A stretch of 64,000 nucleotides of DNA. Origin: Deinococcus hopiensis KR-140 (GTDB lineage Bacteria; Deinococcota; Deinococci; Deinococcales; Deinococcaceae). Of the stretch, positions 18,840-30,336 are shown one piece after another (position 1 is the stretch's first letter; the number at the start of each line of letters is the position of its first letter). Below the pieces are notes generated by a model. That model was not told the DNA's origin, made no database searches, and worked only from the letters and a program-made list of their open reading frames with translations. The DNA is taken from positions 1,614,501 to 1,678,500 of the forward strand of contig NZ_FWWU01000009.1 in NCBI RefSeq assembly GCF_900176165.1, given 5' to 3'. The position numbers were made by a program, and so were the translations under genes.

Positions 18840-21076
18840 CGACGTCACCGCCCGCACAACCTCGCCTTCCCGAGGTACACCATGTGCCTGACGAGGCGTC
18901 CTGCGCCGCCACCGTGGAAAAGCTGCGCGCCGCCCGCGAGCCGCGGGTGGTGGTGGTGGGCAACCCCAACGTGGGCAAGACCACGCTGATCAACGCCGTG
19001 GCGGGCACCCGCCTCAAGGTGGGCAACTGGTCCGGCGTGACGGTGGAAAAGCGCGAGGCGAGGCTCAGCCACGCGGGACGCCCGGTGTACCTGCTCGACC
19101 TCCCCGGCGCGTACTCGCTCAGCCCGCACACACCCGAGGAACTGATCACACGCACGGCCCTGCTGGACGAAGCCCCCGACGCCGTGATCAACGTGCTGGA
19201 CGCGGGTAACCTGGAGCGCAACCTGTACCTCACGCTGCAGCTGCTGGACTTCCGGGTGCCGGTAGCGGTGGCGCTCAACCTCGTGGATGAGGCGCGCGAT
19301 AAGGGGCTGACGGTGGACGCGGCGGCCCTGTCCCGCGCGCTTGGCGTGCCCGTGGTGGAAACGGTGGCGAGCCGGAGCCAGGGCACGGGCAAGCTGCTGG
19401 ACGGCGCGCTCTCGCAGGCCACGCTGGGCATGGGTGTTCGCTACCCGCAGACCATTGAGGCGGCCGCGACGGACCTGACCGCACGCATGGCCGAGATGCC
19501 CACCCTGCCGCCCCACGCCCACCGTTACCTCGCGCTCGCGCTACTGGAGGGAGACCCCAGCGTGCGCGGACGGCTGGCGGCGACGGGACACGCGGCCCTG
19601 CTTGACGCCGCCGACGCGCACCTGCTGGCGCTGGAGGCCGAAGGGATAGACCCCCTGATCGAGATCGCCGAGGCGAGGTATGCCCGCGCCGGGGACCTCG
19701 CCCGGGTGGCCGTGCCGCAGGCGGAGGCGCGGAGAACCTTGAGCGAACGCCTGGACCGCCTCGCGCTGCATCCCCTGCTGGGCATTCCCCTCTTTCTGGG
19801 GCTGGTGCTGCTGGTGTTCCGGCTGACCTTCTCGGTGGCCTCGCCCTTCGTGGACCTGATCGGCGGGCCATTGCAGGACACGGTGCGCGGCTGGGCGGCA
19901 GCCGCCCTGACATGGTTTCCAGTGGGACGGGACCTGGTGGTGGGCGCAGTCATACCCGGCGTGGGCACGGTGCTGAGCTTCCTGCCCACCCTGCTCGTGC
20001 TGTACCTCGCCATGAGCTTTCTGGAAGACAGCGGTTACATGGCCCGCGCCGCCTTCTTGATGGACCGGGCCATGCGTTCCATCGGGCTGGACGGACGCGC
20101 CTTTATCCCGCTCATCCTGGGTTTCGGGTGCAATGTGCCCGCTGTGTACGCCACCCGCACCCTGGAGCGGCGCAGTGACCGCATCCTGGTGAGCGCCATC
20201 CTGCCTTTTATGAGTTGCTCAGCGCGTTTGCCGGTGTATGTGGTGTTCGCGGCGGCGCTGTTTCCACGCTACGGCAGCTGGCTGGTGTGGGCGCTGTACG
20301 TGCTGGGCATGGCGGTGGCCTTCGGCTTCGCGCTGCTTCTCAGGCGCACAGTGCTTCCGGCGGAGGAGGGCGGCGTGCTGCTGGAGCTGCCACCCTACCG
20401 TTTCCCTTCCGGCAAGGTGCTGTGGAAACACGCCTGGCGGCGCACAGCCAGCTTTGCCAGGCGGGCGCGGACCACCGTGCTGACCACCGTGGCCGGGGTG
20501 TGGCTGCTGCTCGCGCTGCCCGCCGTGGCGGGGGGCCACTTCGCCACCGTCGCGCCGCAGGACAGCATGTTCGGGCGGATCAGCCAGGCCGTGTCGCCCG
20601 TCTTCGCACCGCTGGGCTTCGGCAACTGGCAGGCGACGGGCGCGCTCGTGCCGGGCTTCGTCGCCAAGGAAGTCGTCGTGGGCACGCTGGGGCAAATCTA
20701 CCTGGGCGAGCAGCAGGCCCCCCCTGCGCCCCTCGGGCTGCTGGAAGGGACCGGTCAGGCGCTGAGCGCGACGTGGAACGCCCTCAAGTCCAGCGTATCG
20801 GCCCTGCCCACCGTGCTGGCCCTCCCCCACCTGGGCACAGACACGCGCGCCGACACCAAGACGCCGCTCGCCGCTGCGCTGGCGCGGGCCTTTATGCCCG
20901 CCGGGGCGCTGGCCTACCTGGTGTTTGTGCTGCTCTATACGCCCTGCATCGCCACGGTGGGCGCACTTGCCCAGGAGCATGGACAGCGCTTCGCCTGGGG
21001 CACGGTGGCCTACCAGTTGCTCACCGCCTGGCTGGCCGCCTTCGTGGTCTACCAGCTCGCCACGAGGCTGCTATGA
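18836..21076 (+). CDS. feoB: Ferrous iron transport protein B (GTPase-permease)
   Basis: A 746-residue inner-membrane Fe(II) transporter. The N-terminal G domain has G1 GNPNVGKTT (about 42-50), switch NWSGVTVEK, G3 DLPGAYSL and G4 NLVDEA. A guanine-dissociation-inhibitor-like helical region follows, then about eight membrane helices with the two Gate motifs (LVLLVFRLTFSVASPFVDLI; AYLVFVLLYTPCIATVGAL) and FGCNVPAVYATRTLERRSDR. The start codon is GTG overlapping the feoA stop. Confidence 0.97.
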   Translation: MTTSPPAQPRLPEVHHVPDEASCAATVEKLRAAREPRVVVVGNPNVGKTTLINAVAGTRLKVGNWSGVTVEKREARLSHAGRPVYLLDLPGAYSLSPHTPEELITRTALLDEAPDAVINVLDAGNLERNLYLTLQLLDFRVPVAVALNLVDEARDKGLTVDAAALSRALGVPVVETVASRSQGTGKLLDGALSQATLGMGVRYPQTIEAAATDLTARMAEMPTLPPHAHRYLALALLEGDPSVRGRLAATGHAALLDAADAHLLALEAEGIDPLIEIAEARYARAGDLARVAVPQAEARRTLSERLDRLALHPLLGIPLFLGLVLLVFRLTFSVASPFVDLIGGPLQDTVRGWAAAALTWFPVGRDLVVGAVIPGVGTVLSFLPTLLVLYLAMSFLEDSGYMARAAFLMDRAMRSIGLDGRAFIPLILGFGCNVPAVYATRTLERRSDRILVSAILPFMSCSARLPVYVVFAAALFPRYGSWLVWALYVLGMAVAFGFALLLRRTVLPAEEGGVLLELPPYRFPSGKVLWKHAWRRTASFARRARTTVLTTVAGVWLLLALPAVAGGHFATVAPQDSMFGRISQAVSPVFAPLGFGNWQATGALVPGFVAKEVVVGTLGQIYLGEQQAPPAPLGLLEGTGQALSATWNALKSSVSALPTVLALPHLGTDTRADTKTPLAAALARAFMPAGALAYLVFVLLYTPCIATVGALAQEHGQRFAWGTVAYQLLTAWLAAFVVYQLATRLL

Positions 21077-21357
21077 CCGCACCGCTCGCGGCCATTCTCG
21101 GCGCCGTGGCCGGAGAGCCCCGCACCCCCACCGAACTCGCCCGCGCGCTGGGCAGCAGCGAGGCCGCGCTGACCGGAATGCTGCGGACCCTCCAGGCCGG
21201 AGGTTACGTGCAAGCCGCCCTGCCCCAGCAGGGCGGCTGCGCCTGCGGCCCCTGTTCGCTCAAAAGCATGTGCCGCAACGCGGGGAGCGGGGCCGCCCCA
21301 CTCCACCTGCTGCGCCTGACACCGAGGGGCGAGGCGTACCTCAAACGCATGGGCTGA
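21073..21357 (+). CDS. feoC: FeoC-like winged-helix protein with cysteine cluster
   Basis: 94 residues. Residues 1-55 form a winged helix-turn-helix (RTPTELARALGSSEAALTGMLRTLQAGGYV). Residues 58-73 hold GGCACGPCSLKSMC, four cysteines spaced like the FeoC wing cluster that can bind an Fe-S centre or iron. FeoC members modulate FeoB turnover or act as an iron/redox sensor; here position (4-bp overlap with feoB) and the Cys pattern support that call. A strong terminator follows. Confidence 0.82.
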   Translation: MTAPLAAILGAVAGEPRTPTELARALGSSEAALTGMLRTLQAGGYVQAALPQQGGCACGPCSLKSMCRNAGSGAAPLHLLRLTPRGEAYLKRMG

Positions 21358-21368
21358 ACCGGCCCAAG

Positions 21369-21406
21369 GAACAGGGGCAGACCCGCTCAAGGCGCTGCCC
21401 CTGTTC
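21369..21406 (+). terminator. Terminator of feoABC
   Basis: A perfect 12-bp stem, GAACAGGGGCAG (21369-21380) with CTGCCCCTGTTC (21395-21406), lies 11 nt after the feoC stop and is followed only by a short TT. It also lies beyond the stop of the convergent 21442-21744 gene, so it can serve both. Confidence 0.7.
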
Positions 21407-21441
21407 TTGCTGGCGGCTGGACACGCCTGGGTGACGGCGCG

Positions 21442-21744
21442 CTACACCACAATTCGCCGGTACGTCCCGTCCTCCCCCACGGCGGGAAGCTGCCCGTACA
21501 TCAGCTCCTGCTCGACCACCCGCGCCACATCCTCACCGAGCTGCACGGCGTCGCGCTCCTCGGTCTCCAGAGGTTTGGCGACCACGTCAAAGCCGCGCAG
21601 GGCGTCCACGTCCTGATGACGCACCTCCACCCGCAGGGTGCCGCCGTCCACCTGCGGCGTAACGGTCAGGCCCTCGGGGTGTTCATACTTGAATGCGGCG
21701 CGAAAGGCGAGCAGGCTGTCGTCCAGGTTGAGGGGTGCCGTCAT
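21442..21744 (-). CDS. Hypothetical protein
   Basis: 100 residues, soluble, with no signal peptide, membrane segment or recognisable motif. It begins with MTAPLNLDDSLLAFRAAFKYEH and ends QLPAVGEDGTYRRIVV. Sequence character (balanced charge, alternating strand/helix) and normal codon use support a real gene. It is a single-gene unit between convergent feoC and a divergent MFS gene. Function unknown. Confidence 0.6.
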   Translation of the reverse strand: MTAPLNLDDSLLAFRAAFKYEHPEGLTVTPQVDGGTLRVEVRHQDVDALRGFDVVAKPLETEERDAVQLGEDVARVVEQELMYGQLPAVGEDGTYRRIVV

Positions 21745-21833
21745 GCAGGTCAGCCTGCCACGGTCAGAAGGTGCCGAACTGCTGTCCGGACCACACCGGA
21801 GCAGGGTCTAAAAGGGGGGTAAAGGCCGCGGCC

Positions 21834-21850
21834 TATACTCACCCCACATG
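21834..21850 (+). promoter_or_regulatory. -10 box giving a probable leaderless start for the MFS gene
   Basis: TATACT at 21834-21839 is followed by 8 nt and then the ATG at 21848. There is no ribosome-binding site. Transcription would start at or within a base or two of the ATG. Confidence 0.6.
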
Positions 21851-23122
21851 ACCCTGCTTCCTCCCGGTGCCGCCGCTCCCGCCGCCCCTCCGGTCCCGAG
21901 CCCGTGGGTGCTGTCCGCCTTCTGGTTCGGCACCGCCTTTCACTGGCTGCTTCTGCTCACGATCCTCATGCCCGCCAACATCATTCATTTTGTGGGCGAG
22001 GAGCAAAAGGGGACCTTTCTGGGCGTCATGACGGCCCTCGGTGCGGTGATGGCCCTGGTCGTGCCGCCACTCGTGGGCGCGCACAGCGACCGCACAGGGC
22101 AGCGCCTGCCCTATTTGCGGCTGGGCGTGGGGGTCAACCTCGCTGGGCTGGTGGTGATGGGCGTGGCCGCCGCAGCCCTACCGGGCATGGCAGGCTTCTG
22201 GATCTACCTGCTGGGCTTCTTGCTCGTGCAGTTCGGCAACAATTACGCCACCGCACCCTACTCAGCGCTGATTCCGCAGCTCGTGCCGCCGGCGCGGCGC
22301 GGGCGTTACAGCGGCGTCATGGGGATGTTGCAGGCGGTGGCCCAGCTGCTGGGGGCCGTGACGGGCGTGGCGATTGGCCAGCTGCATCTCCCACAGGCCC
22401 TGGCCTTCGGGCTCATCGCCCTGGTGCTGCTGGTTCCCGCCCTCATCACCGTGCGCGGTGTGGCGGAGGCGCAGGGGGGCGCGCCCCGGGCGGAGGCACC
22501 CCACACCAGCTTACCCTGGACCTCGCTCTTTTCTCACGCGCCGTTTCTGTGGGTGTTTGTCACGCGGGTGCTGTTTGCGCTTGGGCAGTACAGCGTGCAG
22601 CCGTTTTTGCAGTACTACACCGGGGACGTGCTGGGCCAGCGCAACACGGTACTGAGCAGCTCTGTCATGCTGGCTTGCATCATCGTAGCGAGCATCGTCT
22701 CGGCCATCGCCGGTGGGCTGGTGAGCGACCGCGTGGGCCGCAAGCCCGTGATCTACGCGGCGGGGAGCACGATGGCCGTCATGGCGCTGCTGCTGCTCGC
22801 CGCTCCCTCGTATCCGGCCGCGCTCGCGCTTGCCGTGGGGTTCGGCCTGGGATACGGGGCGTTCACGTCGGTGGACTGGGCGCTGGGCAGCGACGCAATG
22901 CCCAGCGCAGGCAGCTACGCACGTGACATGGGCATCTGGCACGTCGCCTTTGTGGCACCGCAGTTTATCGGCGCACCGCAGGGCCAGTTGCTGGACTGGG
23001 GCAACCGGCAGGGCGAGAACTTCGGCTACACGCTGGTCTTCGGCATCGCGGCGCTGTTTTTCCTGGCGGGCGTGGTGCTCGTCCGCAAAGTGCCTGAGAC
23101 GGCCCACAGCCGCGCTGCCTGA
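21848..23122 (+). CDS. MFS transporter, sugar-transporter-like
   Basis: 424 residues with about twelve predicted helices. Motif A-like loops are GAHSDRTGQRLPYLRLG (helix 2-3) and GLVSDRVGRKPVIYAAG (helix 8-9). FGNNYATAPYSALIPQLVPPARRGRYSGVMG is characteristic of members close to the GPH/SLC45 sugar carriers. The substrate is not proven; a sugar or glycoside is the best guess. Monocistronic with a leaderless-type promoter. Confidence 0.85.
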   Translation: MTLLPPGAAAPAAPPVPSPWVLSAFWFGTAFHWLLLLTILMPANIIHFVGEEQKGTFLGVMTALGAVMALVVPPLVGAHSDRTGQRLPYLRLGVGVNLAGLVVMGVAAAALPGMAGFWIYLLGFLLVQFGNNYATAPYSALIPQLVPPARRGRYSGVMGMLQAVAQLLGAVTGVAIGQLHLPQALAFGLIALVLLVPALITVRGVAEAQGGAPRAEAPHTSLPWTSLFSHAPFLWVFVTRVLFALGQYSVQPFLQYYTGDVLGQRNTVLSSSVMLACIIVASIVSAIAGGLVSDRVGRKPVIYAAGSTMAVMALLLLAAPSYPAALALAVGFGLGYGAFTSVDWALGSDAMPSAGSYARDMGIWHVAFVAPQFIGAPQGQLLDWGNRQGENFGYTLVFGIAALFFLAGVVLVRKVPETAHSRAA

Positions 23123-23202
23123 CGCTCACGCGGCCTGAAGGGAACCTTGAGACGGTGCCCGGTCTGCCAGAGTGTGGCCCGCCTCACGTGCATCCTCGCC
23201 CC

Positions 23203-23712
23203 ATGGACACCAACCACACCCCCATGAGCCGCGAGGAAACCCTCAAGACGATCACCACGCTGACCAAGGGCATCAAGTTCGCCATGCTGACGGTGGTGAC
23301 CGACAGCGGCCACCTCAAGTCGCACCCCATGACCACGCAGGACAGCGAGTTCGACGGCGACGTGTGGTTCCTGGGCGGCAAGGACACCGAGCAGGTGCGG
23401 AACATGCAGGCGCGCCCTGAGGTCAACGTCAGTTACGCGGACCACGGCAAGCACAATTACATCAGCATTGCCGGAACCGCGCAGATGGTGGAAGACCCCG
23501 CCAAACTCGACGAGCTGTGGAGCGACGGCTACAAGGCCTACTTTCCCGGCGGCAAGGCAGACCCCAACATCCAGCTCATCAAGATCGAGGCGCACGGAGC
23601 CGAATACTGGGGCAGCGACGGCAAGCTCAAGAACCTGTTCAGCCAGGCCCGCGCGGCCGTGACGGGCAAGCCCGCCACAGACCTGGGCACCAACGAGACC
23701 GTGAAGCTCTGA
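23203..23712 (+). CDS. Pyridoxamine 5'-phosphate oxidase-like general stress protein
   Basis: 169 residues with a split-barrel flavin-binding fold. The pattern is FAMLTVVTDSGHLKSHPMTTQD, then DGDVWFLGGKDTEQVRNMQARPEVNVSY and YISIAGTAQMVEDPAKLDELW, typical of the general stress protein 26 group (COG3871). It probably binds FMN or F420; the substrate is unknown. ATG 23203 is preceded by CATCCT and 6 nt, a leaderless pattern. An in-frame ATG at 23155 would add residues absent from the family. Confidence 0.88.
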   Translation: MDTNHTPMSREETLKTITTLTKGIKFAMLTVVTDSGHLKSHPMTTQDSEFDGDVWFLGGKDTEQVRNMQARPEVNVSYADHGKHNYISIAGTAQMVEDPAKLDELWSDGYKAYFPGGKADPNIQLIKIEAHGAEYWGSDGKLKNLFSQARAAVTGKPATDLGTNETVKL

Positions 23713-23889
23713 AGTGAGCTGAACGCCTCCCCCATCGTTTACGAGGTGGTTCGCTCCAGGCACAGCTGCGCAGCAAAGCGGGCAGGAGGAAAACGGGCTC
23801 CGGGCGTGGCCGCACCGTGGGGTTCCGGTCTGTCAAGGAAGCAGACGGAACCCGTCTGGTTCGCCTCCTCCTTTGGCAACACCCGAGCA

Positions 23890-24023
23890 TCGGTCAAAAC
23901 GCCGACTTCTTTTTGACCGAGCAGAGCGGGCGCACTTGAATGCGCAGTGGAGAGGATGGAGCCGTGAGGAGCGCCCTTCCACTTGCGGGGCAATTCAGAC
24001 AAGTGCTCCAGGCGGCACCAAGG
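23890..24023 (+). repeat. Dispersed hairpin repeat, copy A
   Basis: A 10-bp stem TCGGTCAAAA (23890-23899) / TTTTGACCGA (23911-23920) is followed by about 100 nt related to copy B at 57826-57950. Shared blocks include ACTTCTTTTTGACCGAG, GCCGTGAGG and a conserved tail. In both copies the plus strand also reads SKR(R/E)LLFDR and GE(D/N)GAVR(S/G)ALP. Confidence 0.65.
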
Positions 24024-24757
24024 CAAAGAAGGGCACCAATACCTCCGCCATCAGCCCCAGCGACTCGTCTTCCCTGCGCCCGGCTCTGGTGCCGCCCCAG
24101 GCTTCTCGTTCCCGCCGTGGAGCGCCCAGTCCCCGTGCTGCCCAGCAGGCGAACAGGAGCAGCGCCCGCTGCAGTCCGGCTACACGATGGTCCGGCCGTA
24201 CACCCTTCGAACCCCGAAGCGCCGCCGCTCCCTTCCCGGCCCGCTCTGCAAATGCCCGCCCGACGGCTGGCAGCGCTGTCGCCGAGCCGGCCCACGGTGT
24301 CATACCCGCCACATTGGGCTTCCCGGCCCCGGTGGGAATGGGGGTGCGGCCGATGCGGTCCAAACAGGTGCGCTGGGCCCTGCGCCTGTCCCCAGGTTCC
24401 TGCACTTCAGGCAGGGAAGCGGTGAGCAAGCCGGCGGGCATTTCTGCAGAAGACTGTCGTGAGCGGCCCAGTCAGGCGGGTGTAGACGCTTCCCTGCCGC
24501 AGGCTCGCCGCTTCTTGCGCTTCCGCCGGACCCAGGTGCCCCTCGGCGTACGCGTTGGGACTGGGCGGCGCGTGCGGCTGTGGTCAGCGCCTGCGCCGCC
24601 CCACGGCCCGGGGCGCGGAACAAGGCCGCCGATCATCTTTCCCGCCACGTGCGGGTCAGGGGCCCAGTGGGGTGGCCTCCAGCGCCGCCCCGTCCTCGAC
24701 CTGCGCGGTCCAGGCGTCTGTCAATCCACCCAGGAGTTCGGCTATACGCTCTGGCGA
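23995..24757 (-). pseudogene. Probable decayed gene remnant(s)
   Basis: In this roughly 1.3-kb gap (23713-25013) two minus-strand frames look protein-like but do not join. One is 24757-24656, whose frame begins PERIAELLGGLTDAWTAQVE and then hits a stop. The other is 24441-23995, with AVGRAFAERAGKGAAALRGS and a hydrophobic end LGLMAEVLVPFFALVPPGAL. Between them the frame shifts several times. No family was recognised. The long plus-strand open frame over the same DNA has no protein character. The rest of the gap shows nothing else apart from repeat copy A. Confidence 0.35.
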
Positions 24758-25013
24758 TCAGCCGTTCTGTCTCCTCCTGCCCGCTTCGGTGATTCCACGC
24801 CCCTCCGTCACCGTTTTTCCTGTTTGCTCCGCTTGTGTTCACCCGTTGTGAAAGAACGGATGAACCCGAATCCTCATTCGGTCATCCTCGGCACAACCGT
24901 AGAGGCGGGCCAGGACAAACCCAGCCCTGGGGAGCGAAACAGCCGGGACGCGGGGGAACACGGAAAGAGGGTAGCCCACCCCCGCGGCGAGCCACCCCCT
25001 CCCGCTTCGCAGA

Positions 25014-25406
25014 TCAGTCGAGCTGAATGTCGATCATGGGCGGCTTCCCCCCGCCGACCGCCTGCTCCTGCTGGTCCGGCTCCGGCTTCTGCTCCTGGAC
25101 AGGCGCGCCGGGCGGTCGCTTGACGCTCCACTCGACGGCAGGCGCTGCCCCGGAGGGCTGGGCCGTGACCTGAAATTTGAGGGGCGGCCGGGCAGCGGGG
25201 GTGGGCTGGGCCGCAACAGGCGCAGCGGGCGGGGTGCCCCCCTGCTGCGCCGCGCGGCGGGCAGCGATAAGGATAGCGTCCACCTCGTCGGGCGTCAGCA
25301 GGCCCTTGTTCTGCAGGGTGCTCAGAATCGCCAGGGCGAGCTTGCGAACGTATTCGGCGTCGGTGGGAGGATGGATGGCGGGTGGAGGCCCGTCTGGCCG
25401 CGTCAT
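25014..25406 (-). CDS. Hypothetical proline/alanine-rich protein
   Basis: 130 residues. An N-terminal helical part (about 15-55: DAEYVRKLALAILSTLQNKG, LLTPDEVDAILIAARRAAQQ) looks like a small globular dimer. A long low-complexity Pro/Ala/Gln tail follows, ending GGGKPPMIDIQLD. No signal peptide or known domain. ATG 25406 is preferred because TAGGGT lies 7 nt upstream (leaderless); a GTG three codons earlier is possible. Divergent from sdhC. Function unknown. Confidence 0.6.
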   Translation of the reverse strand: MTRPDGPPPAIHPPTDAEYVRKLALAILSTLQNKGLLTPDEVDAILIAARRAAQQGGTPPAAPVAAQPTPAARPPLKFQVTAQPSGAAPAVEWSVKRPPGAPVQEQKPEPDQQEQAVGGGKPPMIDIQLD

Positions 25407-25662
25407 GCCTGCCACCCTAGCGCGAAGTGAGGTGAAGCGCCACGGGGACTTTCGTCAGGAAGGCGTTGACGGCGGGGCAGGCCCGGCCCCCGGAGCGGGA
25501 CAGCTGCCGGGGAAGAGAAGCGGCCCCGGGTGGTATCTTGTGGGCTGTCTGTTCAGGGGGCCTGCGGCCACACCCACACGGCGAAGCACACCGCCTCCCT
25601 CCCCCGCGAGAGGGGTGATATGGAGCGGCGCGAGGCACGAGTCACACGAGGAGGAAGAGGGA

Positions 25663-26018
25663 ATGTACCGAGGAAGAGAAGGGCAGTGGGCCTTCTTGCT
25701 TCACCGTCTGTCGGGGCTGGCCATTCTGGCCTACCTGCTGATTCACGTTATCAGCATCAGCCTGTTCGTCTTTGGAGAGAAGGCCTATATGGCGGTTCAC
25801 CGCACCTATGAGCTGCCGATTTTCAGCCTGGGCCTGATTGCCATCACGGCGGGAGTGGTGTACCACTCCTTCAACGGCCTGCGCATCATCATGATGGACT
25901 TTACCGGGCGTGGCGTGGCTTACCAGCGCCAGATGTGGTACGTCGTGATGGGCCTGACCGTGGCAGCCACGGCCGGCACCGCGTTCGTGGTCATTCGCCG
26001 CATGTTGGGAGGCGAGGG

Positions 26019-26022
<4 letters not shown>
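25663..26022 (+). CDS. sdhC: Succinate dehydrogenase cytochrome b556 subunit
   Basis: A 119-residue membrane anchor of complex II with three predicted helices. QWAFLLHRLSGLAILAYLLIHV carries the His/Arg/Ser of the quinone and haem region. GVVYHSFNGLRIIMMDF contains the probable haem-ligand His. A GAGGAAGAGGG ribosome site precedes ATG 25663. First gene of sdhCDAB. A possible extended -10 (TGGTATCTT) lies near 25531-25539, giving a leader of about 120 nt. Confidence 0.93.
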
Positions 26023-26396
<374 letters not shown>

Positions 26397-26415
26397 AAGG
26401 ACGGGTCTAGCTCAA

Positions 26416-28167
<1,752 letters not shown>

Positions 28168-28230
28168 GCGGAGCGTGAGGGAAAGGCGTTTCGCTCACGC
28201 CCCGCCTTCCCCCGCTCCAGAGGAAAAGAC

Positions 28231-28983
<753 letters not shown>

Positions 28984-29010
28984 AGCGCAGCGAGCTTTCG
29001 GCAATGGGCC

Positions 29011-29050
29011 GTCAGGGGCGGAGGCGCCGCAACCTCCGCCCTGACTTTTA
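29011..29050 (+). terminator. Rho-independent terminator of sdhCDAB
   Basis: GTCAGGGGCGGAGG (29011-29024) pairs with CCTCCGCCCTGAC (29033-29045), 13 bp with one bulge, and runs into TTTTAT. It starts 28 nt after the sdhB stop. Confidence 0.85.
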
Positions 29051-29357
29051 TGTCGGGGGTTCCAGCCAGCGCACGGGCTTGCCCCGCCCCGGGCGTACTC
29101 GGTTGCAAAGCGAGTGGAGCCGCCCACGTTGATCGCGCGCACCGCGCCGGCCAAATCGGTCTTGCGGCGGCGTTCGGCGAGGCGGCCCGCTCGGCGCCGG
29201 GCAGGTGCGTCAGGACGTCCTCATCGCGCTGGCGGAGGCTGCCCACGCGCAGGACAATGCGTCCGGCGTTTTGCAGTGCAGCCCGCAGCGCCGAACGCCT
29301 CGAGAAAGCGTACCCCGCCGCACAGGCAGACGCTGGTGGGGCGTACCGGCTCCTGCC
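29051..29357. other. 307-nt gap after sdhB; no supported gene
   Basis: Minus-strand frames here include short protein-like runs (VGSLRQRDEDVLTHLPGAER) without a start or ribosome site, possibly the remains of a gene. No RNA gene or repeat is seen. Confidence 0.3.
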
Positions 29358-29903
29358 TCAGAACTGCATGACGTAGCGCGCGCCGTTGCTGCCCATACAG
29401 TCGCCGACGCCGTGTTCGGTGGGGTCCACCTGCAGCGTGCAGGTCAGCGTCGCCGGGTCATCCCCCTCGGTGCGGACGATCAGGTTGCCCGCCCGGGTGC
29501 GGGGGGAGGTGTCGCGCGGAGTACCGGCACGGGTTTCTAGTCCCAACGCAGGGCCGGTGGGCGCCCCGCTGGAAAACCCGATCCCCACGCTGAAGTTGAG
29601 CCGGGACGGGGCCGTCACCGCCGTGTCCACCAGGGCCGCGCGCCCCACATAACTGCGCCCACCTACCTGTACGGTCACGTTGTTCTTCCCCAGGGTATCG
29701 CCCGCACGGGCGCGGAGCGCTCCCGGTCCAAAAGTGACGCTGCCCTCCTCACCCGTGGAGGTGTTGACCACCCGGCCGACCGTGGAAGCGGTCAGGGTGG
29801 GCGCGCAGGAAGACAGCAGGGCCGCCACCCCCAGGGCGCAGCCGGCCACCCCACGTCCCAGGGGTTTGCTGTTCTGAACACGCTGCTCGGCACGTCTGCT
29901 CAT
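29358..29903 (-). CDS. Lipoprotein of unknown function
   Basis: 181 residues. The N-terminus is a lipoprotein signal: basic start, hydrophobic VAGCALGVAALLSSC, with lipobox LSSC (Cys about 33). The mature domain is beta-rich (EEGSVTFGPGALRARAGDTL, then VQVGGRSYVGRAALVD) with two cysteines (LTCTLQV; VGDCMGSNGA) that may pair. TAGACT lies 6 nt before the ATG (leaderless). No family recognised. Confidence 0.7.
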   Translation of the reverse strand: MSRRAEQRVQNSKPLGRGVAGCALGVAALLSSCAPTLTASTVGRVVNTSTGEEGSVTFGPGALRARAGDTLGKNNVTVQVGGRSYVGRAALVDTAVTAPSRLNFSVGIGFSSGAPTGPALGLETRAGTPRDTSPRTRAGNLIVRTEGDDPATLTCTLQVDPTEHGVGDCMGSNGARYVMQF

Positions 29904-29980
29904 GCCTGCAGTCTAGAGCGTGCGCTGATCGGCAGAGGACGACTCTGGATAACACCCCTTCACGCCGGACTCAGCGCCGA

Positions 29981-30319
29981 TCAGTGGACGGGCGCGCTCG
30001 GCGTGACCGGCGTGCCGCTGCTCTGGACCACTTCGTGGACTTCCAAGACGTTGGGGCCGCTGAACGCCTCGCGGGGCAGCGCGCCACTGCGGGCGTGGCC
30101 CTGGCGAAAGGCGTCGGAAGAGGTCCACGCCCCGAACGCCTCGCGGCTTTCCCAGAAGGTCAGGACGACGAAGGGTGCGCCGGGCTCGGTGGGGCGCAGC
30201 ACGTGGTTGGCAATAAAGCCCGGCATCCCGTCCACGAGCCGGGAGCGCTCACGAAAGCGGGCCTCGAACTGTTCAGCGTACTCGGGAGCAACGAAGATGC
30301 GGTTGGCGACGGTGATCAT
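29981..30319 (-). CDS. Antibiotic biosynthesis monooxygenase / IsdG-like haem monooxygenase
   Basis: 112 residues with a dimeric ferredoxin-like fold. The pattern ITVANRIFVAPEYAEQFEAR, VDGMPGFIANHVLRPTE, VLTFWESREAFGAWTSSDAF and RQGHAR contains the Asn, Trp and His that form the haem-degrading triad in IsdG/IsdI/HmoB. A haem or haem-like substrate is therefore plausible; other ABM-domain proteins act on quinones. AGGAGG lies 6 nt before ATG 30319. It is 17 nt downstream of the phosphatase gene and in line with hemB, so a haem-related operon is likely. Confidence 0.78.
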   Translation of the reverse strand: MITVANRIFVAPEYAEQFEARFRERSRLVDGMPGFIANHVLRPTEPGAPFVVLTFWESREAFGAWTSSDAFRQGHARSGALPREAFSGPNVLEVHEVVQSSGTPVTPSAPVH

Positions 30320-30336
30320 GTGGGGCCTCCTGGGCG

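Noticed and set aside
23873..25123. Plus-strand open frame of 416 codons in the gene-poor gap
   Set aside because: Ser/Pro/Arg-rich with no motif, start or ribosome site, and it runs antisense into the 25014-25406 gene.
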